64,000 nt of DNA from Cryphonectria parasitica EP155 (GCF_011745365.1 NW_024468914.1:642001-706000), one strand, 5' to 3'; counted from the stretch's first letter, positions 23,612 to 34,927 are shown. The notes: generated by a model not told the origin, from the letters alone. Numbers and translations: made by a program.

Positions 23612-25166
23612 CTAACCCTGCACGACGGCCACCTTGCTCCTGACAGCCACGTTGTTCGTCTGCCCTGGCTCAGGGAACCCATCCACCTGGACACCCTTCC
23701 TGAAGAGCAGGACATGGGTAGACCCACCAAAGTGGAACATGCCGGTCTGGTCGCCCTTCTTGATGTGCTGGCCCTCCTTGACGGTGATCTCACAGGTGCT
23801 CACCTCGTCCATACCAATGCCGATAAAGGCCATCAGGCCGATGGCAGGGTTATCGGCCTCGATGAAGATGACGGCGCGGGCGGCCAGACACGAGAGGTAG
23901 CCCTGGGCAGCCGAGATACCCTGCTTGATCTCCTCCTGCTCTGACGCGCTGTTGAGGTCGCCGGCGTCGTACAGCGGCTCGCTAAAGTAGGTTCCGTCGA
24001 CAAGGAAGGCCTTCTTGACGGTGCCGCTGACGGGGGCGTGCCACCTGTGGTACGACAGCGCCGACAGGAAGGCCTGGTAGGCGGTGCCGCCGCGGAACTG
24101 CTCGGCTAGGGGATCGGCGTTGAGCATGTCGACGATGGAATAGGGCTGGCCCTTGATCCAGAATGTGTCGCGGAACTTGACGTCGCGCTGCACGGCATAG
24201 GGGCGCGACTCGCAGGCGCTGACGATGACATTGTCGTCCTCTGGGTCGGCGACGGGGCGGGCCGACTCCTGCAGCTCGCGCGTGAAGAAGTCGTCCCACG
24301 ACTTGAAGCCGTACTTGGGCTTCGTAGCGTCGCACTTGTAGTGCTCCTCGAACTTGTGGCTGGTCTGCAGCGGTGCGTTGGCAACGGCCATGACGTCCTG
24401 GACACCCGTCTTGCCGAACCAGCCTGTGTGGCTGTCGTTGAGGACCTCGGCTGACTCCGGTGTCTGATGGTGAAGAGAGAAACAAATTAGAATTTATTTG
24501 AAGCACTTGAAGAAAAGAAGAAAAAAGGGCACTAGTAAAAAGAAGAAGAAAGAGAAAGGGTCCTGTCCAAAACACTTACCTGCAGAAACCTGCCCCACTC
24601 GTTCAGGACCTTCTTCAGCATCCTGTTCACATCTGGATCCAGGAAGGCAGCGTGGCCACTGGGTGTGGCCATGGGATAGTCAAAGACGGCACACATGGGC
24701 ACACCCACCATACCGACATGCTCAGCAGCGTCAGTCCACTCGGGGGCTCGAGAGAAGATATGGTTGAGCACAGCAAGCATGTGACCGTAGTCACGGATCT
24801 GCTTATGGCCAGTTGGGTCCTTGTTGTAGGGCTCCTTGTTGGGAACCTCCTCCCACATCTGGGTGAAAAGCATCCTGATCCTGGGGTTGGTTTCGATGAA
24901 GTCCTTGAACTCCTGCAGCACCGGGATGAGTGTCTTGGGGTTGTTGTCCACATGGTCGACCTGCTTCTTCAGCCATGCCTTGTGGATACGCGTGTCGGTC
25001 GGGAGCCAAGCACCGGGCCTGAAGGGACCATGGTTAGTAATGAGACATATAAGACGTTACATATGTTATGAAGTGAGAGGAGGAGGGGGCAGAGGTACGT
25101 TATTGCTTACTTGTGAACCTTGTGCTCGGCTGGGATGTCATGGTGGTCTCCGTGCTGCTGAACCAT
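23612..25166 (-). CDS. PsiD-like pyruvoyl-dependent decarboxylase (PSD family)
   Basis: Three exons, 25111-25166, 24580-25018 and 23612-24463, with matching phases, give 448 residues. Seen: an N-terminal helical domain (PGAWLPTDTRIHKAWLKKQV, then IPVLQEFKDFIETNPRIR), the central KYGFKSWDDFFTREL block, ACESRPYAVQRDV, LSYHRWHAPVSG, ARAVIFIEADN, STCEITVKEGQHIKKGD, and the self-cleavage site MFHFGGSTHV with the pyruvoyl-forming Ser near residue 413. Known: phosphatidylserine decarboxylases cleave themselves at a G-S bond to make a pyruvoyl cofactor. The soluble subgroup with the N-terminal domain and GGS rather than LGST site includes Psilocybe PsiD, an L-tryptophan decarboxylase of similar length (about 440 residues). 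There is no transit peptide or membrane segment, so a soluble amino-acid decarboxylase is more likely than a phospholipid enzyme. The substrate is unknown, and no PsiK/PsiM/PsiH-like partners lie beside it. Confidence 0.85.
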
Positions 25167-26908
25167 GGTGGCAGTATGGAAGAATGAATAATGGTCTGGG
25201 TCTTGAGCTTTGTGTGGTGTGACAGCTTTATTTTCCTGTCTCCAATGCTATTCTCTTGAGGATGGGGATGGAGGTGAAGGTGTGGTAGATGAGAGAAGAT
25301 GGTGGGATATTGATCAAGAATGGTTCTAGACTTCTACGCCAAGACCTTGGACAGGTCCCTTAAATAGATCTACCCAAAATTGATCAGCAAGGGGAGCTTG
25401 ATCTAGCCTGGCCTGAGTAAGATAGAGTGTGTGAAAAGTGAGTGACGATGGCATTGTGGAGTTAGTTGCGCTGGCGTACTGTACCGCAGTCCGTCCCTGT
25501 TCCTGACAGAGTGTGTCGTACCTTGTGGAATTGGAGGGGCCTATGAGCGTATACATGACATCAGGCCCGACGTCATCTGCCTGGATGGCTTGAGAGCTGT
25601 CTGTTTCTGTTGGCTTGTGCCGCTTTAATACTTGTTTATTGATCCAGGCATCAAGACCAAATTCTTAGTCACTGAAACTCGAGATCCAGGGATTAGAGCG
25701 TAATATTTCAAGTCTCGTACATGCTACGTGCTTTCGTGTCGCCCAATCGTTGAGGCATTGCACCCAAGAAGAGCCCTGCGACGCGACGTGGGGGCGATAG
25801 AGGGCGCGGGGAGGGCGCGGAATGAGTGGGTGTCCCGGCACAGCGGCACGCCGGCACACCGGCACACCGGCACAGCGGCGCATCCGACTCCCGACCACAA
25901 CAAGCTGCTCGGAATGAGCCGAGGAAACTCGGACGTTGGACTACAGAACCAAGCCCGGCACATCTTTTCTCTTCTTCTTAGGAGTTGATGGAATGGTAAA
26001 TTTGATGTATTGTGTAAAGTGAAGATCAGCGATTGGGGCTCAGGTTCATGATTTAGTCAAGGTTACCTACCATCAATTGATTTATCTTGCAGTACCGGAC
26101 ATACAAGTAAGTACTTAGGTATACGCTCACAAACATGCATACAGACAAGGAAACAATGCCCGCCTTTTTCATTAGCCACGAGTTATTGCGTGTCGAATTC
26201 ATATGATATCCAGTTGCTTGAGAAGAGACAATTGTTCGCATTTATCAGTGCGACTATAAATCAAGATTCAAATCAACTTTAATTAGAACCATATCTCATA
26301 TCACTTTCAAAATTGTTAATGACTAATTGAAACAGAACTGGTCGACTCGTCAAAGATCAATTATCGTGAAAATTGCACTCTTGAGCGAGAAGATGGCTTG
26401 CGGACCAGGAGTATTATATCGGTAGAACTTAAGTGACTGAACCGGGAGAATTCAATTCATTTGCACCCACAAACTAATTACTACTTAGTATGCTCTCCTG
26501 TAGATCTTCCCCTCTGGAGCCATTAAACTTCTGCAAGTATGTGGAGCCATGCTGCGGAGAAGGCTCATCACGAGATCATGGTACATACGATGGATCTTGG
26601 GGTACACCAAGTCACTATCGACTTTGCCTGTTCGCTTCAGGGGTAGAGGTTGAACCATCGTGCGGGTGCAGATCGAGACTTTAACCGCTGCTATAGGCAC
26701 CATTGCTCCGTTGTCGGGGTGCAGTAAAAGCTCCTTTCCTTTAGTACGCCCGCTTCCAAGATCTTGCGGGTGAATAATTATAAGATAGGGTAGCTAAGCT
26801 GGCTTGCACGTCTTGAGTCTATTAAATCATACTCACCAGGTCGGAGGGTGAGCTTCAAATACCATATTGCACTCCGCAGGTGATGTAGTCATAATCATCA
26901 CGATCATA
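25167..26908. other. Divergent intergenic region with GC island and AT-rich block
   Basis: About 1.7 kb between divergent decarboxylase and carboxylesterase genes. It holds a GC-rich patch with a short tandem repeat (25836-25883) followed by a clearly AT-rich block (about 25990-26480). No protein-coding signal recognised. Confidence 0.55.
25836..25883. repeat. 8-bp tandem repeat, unit CGGCACAC
   Basis: Six consecutive 8-base units close to CGGCACAC/CGGCACAG, the last diverged. It lies in a local GC-rich patch surrounded by AT-richer DNA. It is non-coding as far as can be seen. Confidence 0.8.
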
Positions 26909-28584
26909 ATGACAATGCTGACCAAGTACTCCTTGTCCTCCTTGTGGTCCCTCCTCTTGGTGGCAGGCGTCGTTGCTGCACTTCCACAGCAGAACCACGC
27001 CGGCTGTGGCCCCTCGCCGCCCACGGTGTCGACGACCTCAGGCAGGATCCACGGCAAAATCGACCCCTCTTTGCCCAACGTCAACCAGTACCTCGGCATC
27101 CCCTATGCTGTGCCGCCGGTGGGTGACCGTCGCTGGACAGCCCCAGAACTCCTCAGCCAGCCCGACGTCGATGTGGAGGCTACTTCGCTCCCGCCCAGCT
27201 GCATGCAGTACCTCACCGACCTGGGCGACTCGCTCTATGTGCGCGATGTACTGCAGTTCAATCTGCAAGGTCTCAACACGACAGGCGCCATCACCGAGGA
27301 CTGCCTCACCCTCAGCGTGTGGGCGCCCAGCAGCAGCAGCAGCAGCAGCAGCAACGCCTCGTCTACTCGTTCAGACCAACCGGTGCCTGTGCTCATCTTT
27401 TTCTATGGCGGCGGGTTCTCAACGGGTGGACAGGACGTGCCATACCAGATTCCGGCGCAGTGGGTGAACAGGACGCCAGACCACATCGTCGTCAGCTTCA
27501 ATTACCGCGTCAACATCTTTGGCTTCCCCAACGCCGGCGGCCTCGACCAGCAGAACCTCGGGCTGCTGGACCAGCGCGCCGCCGTCGAGTGGTGCAGGGC
27601 CAACATCGCCGCCTTTGGAGGTGATCCAGAGCGCATGGTCATCTGGGGCCAGTCCGCCGGGTCCATCTCGGTAGACTATTACAACTTTGCGTACCACTCG
27701 GACGCCGTCGTCAAGGGGCTCATCATGGACTCGGGCACCGCCCTCAGCCCGATCGCCACGGAGGACCAGACACACGCCAACTTCTCGTTTGTGGCAGAGC
27801 ACGTTGGATGTGCAAACCTGACGGGCGACTACGGCCAGCAGCTGGCGTGCATGCGAGGTGTCGACGCTGCCACCCTCGAGGACTTTGTTGCGGCCTATGA
27901 CGAGAGCGGAGCGTCGCCGTCCATCTCATTTGTGCCTGTGGTCGACGACAAGATCGTCTTTGCTAATTATACAGAGCGTGCTGAGGCGGGTTTACAGGCC
28001 CAGATCGTGAGTTCCTCTTGATAGCCCTTCTCTCTCTCTTATGTCTCTGGCTTTCTGACGCGGCAGTGTCTCTCCAGCCCGCCATAATCGGCACCAACGC
28101 CCAAGACGGCGTCGCCTTCGCACCCTACAACCCAGCCGGCCCCAACCGCACCGTCGCCCTCGAGGAGAAGCTCGCCATCTTCTTCTGCCCGGCCACCGAG
28201 TCCATTCGGCTGCGCCAGCAGACCCCGGATCTGACCCCGACCTTCCGCTACGTCTACTTTGGCAACTGGACCAACATCTCCCCGCGGCCCTGGATGGGCG
28301 CCTACCACTCCTCCGAGCTGCCCATGCTCATGGGCACGCACCCAGACTTCCGCGGGCCGAGCACGCCGCAGGAGTATGCGACCAGCGAGGCGTTCCAGGA
28401 CGCCTATGTGGCCTTTGCGCGGGAGGGGGTTGCTGGGCTGGAGGCGCAGGCGTGGAACGAGTATGCGGCGCTGGGGTCTGATGAAGTGAGGGCCTTTGGG
28501 AAGGATGGGGTTGCTGCGCAGGACTGGAGCATTGCGTCTCGAGAGGCGTTGTGTGATGGTTCTGTGCCTAAGCCGCCGTTGTAA
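26909..28584 (+). CDS. Secreted type-B carboxylesterase/lipase (first of two)
   Basis: Two exons, 26909-28006 and 28078-28584, in phase 0, 534 residues. The ATG at 26909 gives a signal peptide (hydrophobic core LWSLLLVAGVVAA). Seen: the type-B features GRIHGKIDPSLPNVNQYLGIPYA, EDCLTLSVWAP, FFYGGGFSTGG (oxyanion hole), the nucleophile elbow WGQSAGS (Ser about 249), and the His region MGAYHSSELPML. The usual acid motif (DEG) reads AQDG, so Asp may replace Glu; close fungal relatives may share this. A run of eight AGC codons makes a Ser tract at residues 141-148. Known: extracellular hydrolysis of carboxylic esters. A paralogue lies at 47197-48986 with the same fold blocks. Confidence 0.88.
27329..27352 (+). 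repeat. (AGC)8 trinucleotide microsatellite in coding sequence
   Basis: Eight AGC units in frame, encoding polyserine inside a surface loop of the carboxylesterase. Likely length-polymorphic between strains. Confidence 0.85.
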
Positions 28585-29050
28585 TCAGGGGAGAAGCCTC
28601 GTATTGATTTATTCATGTTATGACGAGATTGAACCAAATCATGATCACATTTCTGCTCGCGTGACTGTGCATCATCACCCATTATACGCATCTGTCTAAG
28701 ACGGTAGATGCCCGTCGGGGAAGGTTTTCTGAGCCTTCGAAATGAATTAAGCCCATCCAGAGGTGATTTTCGCCAGTCATCATGACATGGTTTTCCCACA
28801 AGAATTTCATGTATTTCTTATTGAACAAAACCAACAATGTCATTGTCGAACGCCAGAGGGTATCTCCAATCTGTGTAACGCCATCTCATACTCAATCATG
28901 TTCCACTCATCACTGTTTGCACCTTAATAAAGAGACCATATGCCATGTCCCATGCTGTATACCAACATCTCCAAGCCCTAGTCCAACCCACATCCAGTTC
29001 TGCCCACTTATTCAAGTTCGAAACCTGACATCCCGTTGTCGCTCTTCTCC
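28585..29050. other. Convergent 3' spacer
   Basis: Between the 3' ends of the carboxylesterase and the zinc-finger gene. I translated the minus strand here looking for the acetyltransferase domain missing from the zinc-finger gene and found none. Confidence 0.6.
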
Positions 29051-30310
29051 TTATGCGGCAGTTCTCTTCCTCACTACCCCGGCGTGTATCTTTGCATGAA
29101 CCTTTACATCCTCTGGGTGAAATGGGTTGTACACTGTATCACAGACCTTGCATTCTCTCATGCCTGCACTACCGCCGATAGCCAGGTTCAGTGTTGTCTG
29201 CACCGTCGATCTCGTTCTGGGTGATGCTTTGCGTCTCTTCTGCGAGGCCAGCCCGTCGTGGCTGCTACTATGAAGGGTCAGGCGCCGTTTGACCCTGCGT
29301 GTGGACAGCACTGCGTTCTCGTCTCTTGCGGAGGGTAGGCGGCGGTAGGGCGTCGGATCTTGTGAAGACGAGGGTGGGCTGGGCCGGATCACTTCTTCCT
29401 CGTTTGGCGGTCCTGAGACTGATGACTGTAGGCTCATCGTCCGGTTGAGTGTATCTTGGCTGCTTTTTTGCAGACCAACTTTCGTTGGATGCGTTGTGTC
29501 GAATGTGTCCTCCATCGTAGACTTGACCCTTGCATCAACACTGGTCCCTCGCCCAAGGTCTGCGTCTTGTCGATCTCCGTTGCCATCGTGTTTCGCTCCA
29601 GCATCCGCCGCTCTTAGATTGTTGTCCACCACGTCGCCCTTATCCTCGCGATGCCCCAATCCGATGGCGGTCACTGAGAAATGGTCGCGAGGCTTGGCAG
29701 AACTATGCTCCTCTGCTCGACCCTCACTTATTTTGGGTCTTGTCGTGTTGTTGGTGCCTGGCTGCTCGGCTTGCGCCTGATCTTGGAACTGTATGTGTGG
29801 AGACTGGGAGCCTTGTATGCCACCATGCACCGGTGACGACGACTCTGAGGCCTTGGGCATCTTTCTGTGTCCGTAAGGTCGCTGATAGCTACACTTCGCC
29901 CCCGGGAGAGGGGGATCGCCCTCGAGACAGGGACAAACTTCTATGCACTCTGTCTCCGCGGCAGCAGGTTCTGCTGGTAGTGCATGATGTTGTCCCAAAT
30001 CGCATGGTGTATGTTCGCGTCTCATGGTTGTTTGTGCTGGTGGTATGAAGTCTCTTGACCGTGATGAGAATGTTGAGGGCGATCGGGTCGAGAAAAGTCG
30101 AGAGGAAGGCTCTGTCAACCGCCGCATCTTAGCTGGTCTGGCCGCAGTCGGTGGTTGAGATGCTGATACGGAAGCAGGGGTTGAGTGATTCCGTATGCTG
30201 CTCTCATCGTGTCGCGGTCTCTTGGCGGCATTCTGTGTGATTTCGACGAGCCTGCTCCATGCTGAGACTGACGTGTTTGTATGTCCGGACGATGGAGAGG
30301 TTGTAGGCAT
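29051..30310 (-). CDS. Eco1/ESCO-type zinc-finger protein lacking acetyltransferase domain
   Basis: Single exon, 419 residues from the first ATG at 30310. Seen: a long, polar, probably disordered N-terminus with basic patches (KRPRHDESS, RRVKRRLTLHS, KRRKASPRTR), a PIP-box-like QTTLNLAI stretch, and then a C2H2 finger MRECKVCDTVYNPFHPEDV with the two His in VHAKIH, ending 13 residues later. Known: in sister-chromatid cohesion acetyltransferases (Eco1/ESCO) this same order, PCNA-binding motif then zinc finger, precedes a GNAT domain that acetylates Smc3. Here the stop follows the finger and no GNAT sequence is found downstream. Inferred: either a truncated Eco1 paralogue or a separate DNA/PCNA-associated protein. 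The frame has no other defects, so simple decay is not obvious. Confidence 0.7.
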   Translation of the reverse strand: MPTTSPSSGHTNTSVSAWSRLVEITQNAAKRPRHDESSIRNHSTPASVSASQPPTAARPAKMRRLTEPSSRLFSTRSPSTFSSRSRDFIPPAQTTMRREHTPCDLGQHHALPAEPAAAETECIEVCPCLEGDPPLPGAKCSYQRPYGHRKMPKASESSSPVHGGIQGSQSPHIQFQDQAQAEQPGTNNTTRPKISEGRAEEHSSAKPRDHFSVTAIGLGHREDKGDVVDNNLRAADAGAKHDGNGDRQDADLGRGTSVDARVKSTMEDTFDTTHPTKVGLQKSSQDTLNRTMSLQSSVSGPPNEEEVIRPSPPSSSQDPTPYRRLPSARDENAVLSTRRVKRRLTLHSSSHDGLASQKRRKASPRTRSTVQTTLNLAIGGSAGMRECKVCDTVYNPFHPEDVKVHAKIHAGVVRKRTAA

Positions 30311-30849
30311 GGCCCAAAAGCTTGGGTGGAGATCGAGAAACACGGCGTGCTGCAAAGAGTACTGACTTATGTATAGAGTTCTGGAAATCGTCTTTGTCAG
30401 AGTGTAACTAATACATGCAATTTTGACTTGTGCTGTGGTTACAGTGGCTTGAACCCTAGAAGTGGGATGGGAACTGATAAGTAAATGAGTAAACAGACGC
30501 GGCAGAAAAAGCTGGGGGAGACGCGTCGCAATTCCAAGCGCGTTTGAACCGAAGTCACCCGCATACAGCCGGGCTCACCTGCAAGATTACGTCATCACAA
30601 AATCAGCGGCAGTGTTGGGATGTTGTGTTATGGTAATGATTGTCACCAGCGCGTATAGTAAATGTGCTGCATGTATCAGTATTGATTCCTTGGCTTTCAT
30701 ACACGATGCACAAGGTGTCTTTTTGGTGCTCCACAGAAGGCATCGACCTTCTTGTAAGTTTACATTCATGGCATTTAGGTGCAAAGAGTGGGATCACGCA
30801 GTAGAAGTTTGTCTCGCTGTAGAGGACGCGTATTGTCCGTACAACTGCC
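30311..30849. other. Intergenic
   Basis: Upstream of the zinc-finger gene and downstream of VMA12. Small open frames only, no recognisable content. Confidence 0.5.
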
Positions 30850-31743
30850 TCAAGTCTCTTCACGCCGTCTCCCCTTGCGCAATCTCACCTTGGCCCCCTC
30901 TGCATCTTGATCTGCCTCGCCTTCCGCCTTGAGCCCGACATCTTTGGGTTCTTCCTCCTTTCCGACCACCCAAGTCTCCAACACTTCTTTCACTTCCTTC
31001 ACCTTCCCCTCCTTCTTCTTGGCCTCGCCTAGATGCCATATATATCCATAATATACACCAACCTCCGCGATCGCCACAACAATACTCCCGCCTAGGGTCA
31101 GAAATAGTCTGGCCGGCGTACTCCACCAACGTCCCAGGACCCACAGCGTCGCGGCGCAGCCAAAGATGGTCACCAGGAAGTTGATCACCAGCACAACCTG
31201 TCGGTGGACCTCGTTGAAGGTAACGTCGTCATCGCCCTCGTCGGCTTTGTTCAGGGGCCGGTTGACCTCGGCGAAGGACTGGGCGAGGGAAGAGGTGTAG
31301 GACGGATTGGGGTTGAACGAGGGCATGCCCGTGTAGGGGTTATTGACCATGCGCTGGTATTTGCGCTCTTCTTCTTCGCGGCGGAGGCGGGCCATAAGGG
31401 CTTTGTACTCGGGAGTCTGTTATGGAACAAGGTCAGCTGGACGACGATACGAAGACAAGTGGCAGAAGGGACAGAAGGGACTGACCGGTTCTGGCTTGGG
31501 AGGCGGTGGTGGGTTATACACCCTCGAGCCCCGTAGAAGAAGCTCGAGGCTGAACCTGAGCCCATCGGCATCCCTCAGATCCTTCCACAGCTCGACAATC
31601 TGTCCATGAGAGATGGGCTTGCCAGCTGCTGGTTCATCAAGCGGTGGCCCGTCGCCCTCGACGGCTGGCTTGTTTTGAGGTGTTCCACCGTCCCTCTTCC
31701 GTATCGCCTCCACAATGGAGGGTGTCATTGTGAGGAGCACCAT
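30850..31743 (-). CDS. VMA12: V-ATPase assembly factor Vma12/Vph2
   Basis: Two exons, 31486-31743 and 30850-31416, phase 0, 274 residues. The start is at the first ATG in frame (31743). Seen: PISHGQIVELWKDLRDADG and LELLLRGSRVYNPPPPPKPEP in exon 1, then the family hallmark TPEYKALMARLRREEEERKYQRMVNN across and after the junction, two closely spaced membrane segments (VVLVINFLVTIFGCAATLWVL and LFLTLGGSIVVAIAEVGVYYG), and a charged cytosolic tail. Known: an ER membrane protein that, with Vma21 and Vma22, assembles the Vo sector of the vacuolar proton ATPase. It is divergent from COQ1 across a 495-base shared promoter region. Confidence 0.88.
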
Positions 31744-32238
31744 GGTGGCTGTCGTCGCGTGTATGAGCGCATCGTCCTGTGCCGTCCAGAACGTGACATC
31801 AGAAATATTGGACGTCGGAGTAATCAAGAAGAGGACGTGTCGCAGTCAGCTCGCCAATAGATCTTTCGTATGGACAGCTGCCAGCGGAACAGTGATAGCG
31901 TCAGCCAGCTGACGGCAGCTGCAGATGCAGGGATGCGACCCGGGAAGGTCCGACCCCCCTTCACCCCCTGTCATGCCGAGGATCGCCGTACACCAGAAAA
32001 GTTTCTAGCGCAAGCTACGCTGCAGCTAAGCTACAGCAAAGAGAAAAAAAGATTAGAGAGCATCATGAACCCATAATTCAGACTCAATCCCCGGCCTAAA
32101 TACACCACCTCCATAAATCCCTCCCTGCATAACCCACCTCGTTGACGGCCGGTATGCTCGCTCGCCTCATGCATACGAATTCATAGAGAATAGTACAGGG
32201 ACTCAATTGGGCCACGGAAGAGAAGGGCCATCCAGAAA
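31744..32238. promoter_or_regulatory. Shared divergent promoter region, VMA12 / COQ1
   Basis: 495 bases separate the two start codons, so both promoters must lie here. A pyrimidine- and A/C-rich stretch (about 32080-32140) precedes COQ1. No individual site is claimed. Confidence 0.55.
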
Positions 32239-33757
32239 ATGCACCTCCAGCTGCGGCCGGGCGCTCCGGTCATCCGGGCAGCGCGCACCACCACAACGTC
32301 AAGATTACGCTCTTTAGTCTGCTCACAATGTCTATGGCGGGAGGCTCTTGACGTGAGGATACGATGGCAGCCACGCGCTGGCTATCACGGAACCCCTCGG
32401 CAATCTTCAGCCCTAGGCGCAGCAGTCGCCGTGGCCAAAAATGTCGTGTCCAACGCGATATCTTCACGCACCTCCAAGCTAAACAGTGACCTCATGACGG
32501 TCGACCCCCTCCGTGCCGTCGCTAAGGAGATGAAGTTCCTCACAGGCAACATACGGAAGCTCCTCGGTTCGGGACACCCCTCGCTGGATCGCGTCGCAAA
32601 GTACTATACAGAAGCAGAGGGGAAGCACATGCGACCACTGATTGTGCTGCTCATGTCGCGAGCTACACATCTATGCCCAAAGGCGCCGGAACTGCCACAG
32701 AATCAGCGCGAACCCTCGCCCATACAGTCAATACCGGTCGACACGTCCATGACCCCACTCTCCATCCTCCGCGACTTCAACCCCTCCATCGCCAACCCAA
32801 CCTCCGTCCCTACGCCTCTCACCCCCGAAGCCGACACGCCCTCTGTAGAGACCGACATCCTCCCCTCCCAGCGCCGTCTCGCTGAGATCACAGAGCTGAT
32901 TCACACCGCCTCCCTCCTCCATGACGATGTCATCGACCACTCCGTTTCCCGCCGCGGGTCCCCCTCTGCCAACCTCGAGTTTGGCAACAAGATGGCCGTG
33001 CTGGCGGGCGACTTTCTGCTGGGCCGCGCCTCCGTCGCCCTCGCGCGCCTGCGCAATGCAGAGGTCGTCGAGCTGCTGGCCACCGTCATCGCCAACCTGG
33101 TCGAGGGCGAGTTCATGCAGCTCAAGAACACGGCCGCCGACGAGACCCGCCCGGTCTGGAGCGAGGACGCGCTGGGCTACTACCTGAACAAGACCTACCT
33201 GAAGACCGCCAGTCTCATCTCCAAGAGCTGTCGTGCTGCCGCGCTACTGGGCGGCGCGAGCGCCGAGACCGTCGAGGCCGCCTACGGGTACGGTAAGAAC
33301 CTGGGCCTGGCGTTCCAGCTTGTGGACGACATGTTGGACTACACGCGCTCCGAGCGCGAGCTGGGAAAGCCGGCGGGCGCGGATCTGGAGTTGGGACTGG
33401 CTACGGCGCCGCTGCTGTTCGCGTGGAGAGATAGGCCGGAGCTGGGCGAGCTGGTGGGGAGGAAGTTTGCCGGAGAGGGTGACGTGAGAAGGGTGAGTTG
33501 ACTGTTCCGACTGTCCTTGATGTTGGCAGAGGACGCAAATTTTATTCTCCTTTTTGAGAAAGTAAAACTGAGCTGACCTGATGTGACTTGGCTAGGCTCG
33601 TGAACTTGTCCTTGAGACGGAAGGCATTGAGGAGACTCGCGCCCTGGCCGAAGACTATGCACAAAAAGCGATTGAGTGTATCAGTGGCTTCCCTGACAGC
33701 GAGGCGAAGGACGGCTTGGTGGAGATGGCCGTCAAGACCATCAGGAGGAAGAAGTAA
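32239..33757 (+). CDS. COQ1: Mitochondrial polyprenyl diphosphate synthase (ubiquinone side chain)
   Basis: Two exons, 32239-33492 and 33596-33757, phase 0, 471 residues. Seen: a basic N-terminal transit peptide (RAARTTTTSRLRS...), KMRP-like GKHMRPLIVLL, the first Asp-rich motif HDDVIDH (Asp 229, 230, 233) followed by SRRG, GDFLLGRASVALA, and the second motif VDDMLDYT (Asp 363, 364, 367). A Pro/Ser/Thr-rich insertion of roughly 70 residues lies between the substrate-binding GKHMRP block and the first Asp-rich motif, as in other fungal Coq1 proteins. Known: condenses isopentenyl diphosphate units in the mitochondrial matrix to make the polyprenyl tail of ubiquinone. Chain length cannot be set from sequence alone. 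Confidence 0.92.
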
Positions 33758-34927
33758 AGAGGTCCATCGACGAGACGAGACGTTTTTCTCAACCGGCGGC
33801 TGTCAGCAAGACGACGAGACGCCAGTGGACACTTTGCGGAACACGAGTCATCACCTATTATTGTATTATAGCATAATAGCGCATGCGATTATGGCCTGCA
33901 TGTGGCACACAAAGCCAGGCGGCGGCGTACAGAGGCTGTCACGTATGCATATGGGATGAAGGACGGTAAGAGAAAAAAACAAATAGAAAAAGAAAAGAGA
34001 CAGTGTATCATCATGCATCATATCATAACAGGAAACAGGGCTGGGCAGGGTAGGTTATCGCATGTGGGATGAGCATCCATACACAGGGAAGATGCTCCTG
34101 GGCAATGAACACACTGCACCTTTTCTTCTCCATATTTCTAGCATGTTGGTTGAACAATGGCCATCGAGTGTTCTAGCTTGCTTGATTCTCAAGATACTTG
34201 GGTACCTCACCTTGACTGGAAGCATTGAAGCAATGCTGGACAATGCTCATATTATCGCAGCGCTTTCAGCACCCTGTTCTACCCCAATGCTGTGCTATGA
34301 ATGAGACATCAGTTGCCTGTTGGCTGTCTCGCTGGGGGCTGAGCAGGTTGGCCAGATCCGAAACCATTTCTTACAACGTTGTGCTTATCAACTGTGCTGC
34401 TTCCTATCATGTTGGGCTGACTAATGTTGCAGATAATGGTGGGAGAGGGCTCAGCGAATGTAAGTCAGTATTCAGTCTGGACATTAACTGTGTCTGTTGG
34501 TAGACTCTTGTGTTGATCGTTTTTGAAGTGACCTCCTTTGAAGAGAATCAAGTTGCTCATACCAGCGCACCAACGACATCATTTCGGCCCAGTGGTCGCC
34601 TTCTGTGGTAGCCTTTGAACCACTCATCATGAACAAAAAGTACTTGCTGTATTGACTGAATGATGAGCATTATAAAGTCTTGGGTCTCGCGAATTGAGCA
34701 GGTCCCTGGCTCTTTGTTCTTCCACCACTTCCATGGCTTTCGCTTCTTTTGAACTTTTCTGCCTCCAGCAGCTGTCTGCAGAGAAATTTGGATAAATATC
34801 AAACAAGAACATCTTCATTGTCACTTTTCAAATCACCACACTTGTTAATTTCCTTCAAGAAAAGAATTGGTCGTATTCGGACAAGGCGTTTCTTTTCTGA
34901 TTTGGCAGAACAGATCAATTCAAATCA
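33758..34927. other. Intergenic
   Basis: About 1.2 kb downstream of COQ1 holding the promoter of the small secreted protein gene. No supported gene or repeat. Confidence 0.5.

Noticed and set aside
3976..25166. Idea that the P450 and the PsiD-like decarboxylase form a psilocybin-type cluster
   Set aside because: They are about 18 kb apart with unrelated genes between, and no kinase or PsiM-like N-methyltransferase is present.
25836..25883. Short tandem repeat considered as a CRISPR-like or satellite array
   Set aside because: Units are 8 bases with no spacers, in a eukaryotic nuclear context; a simple tandem repeat explains it.
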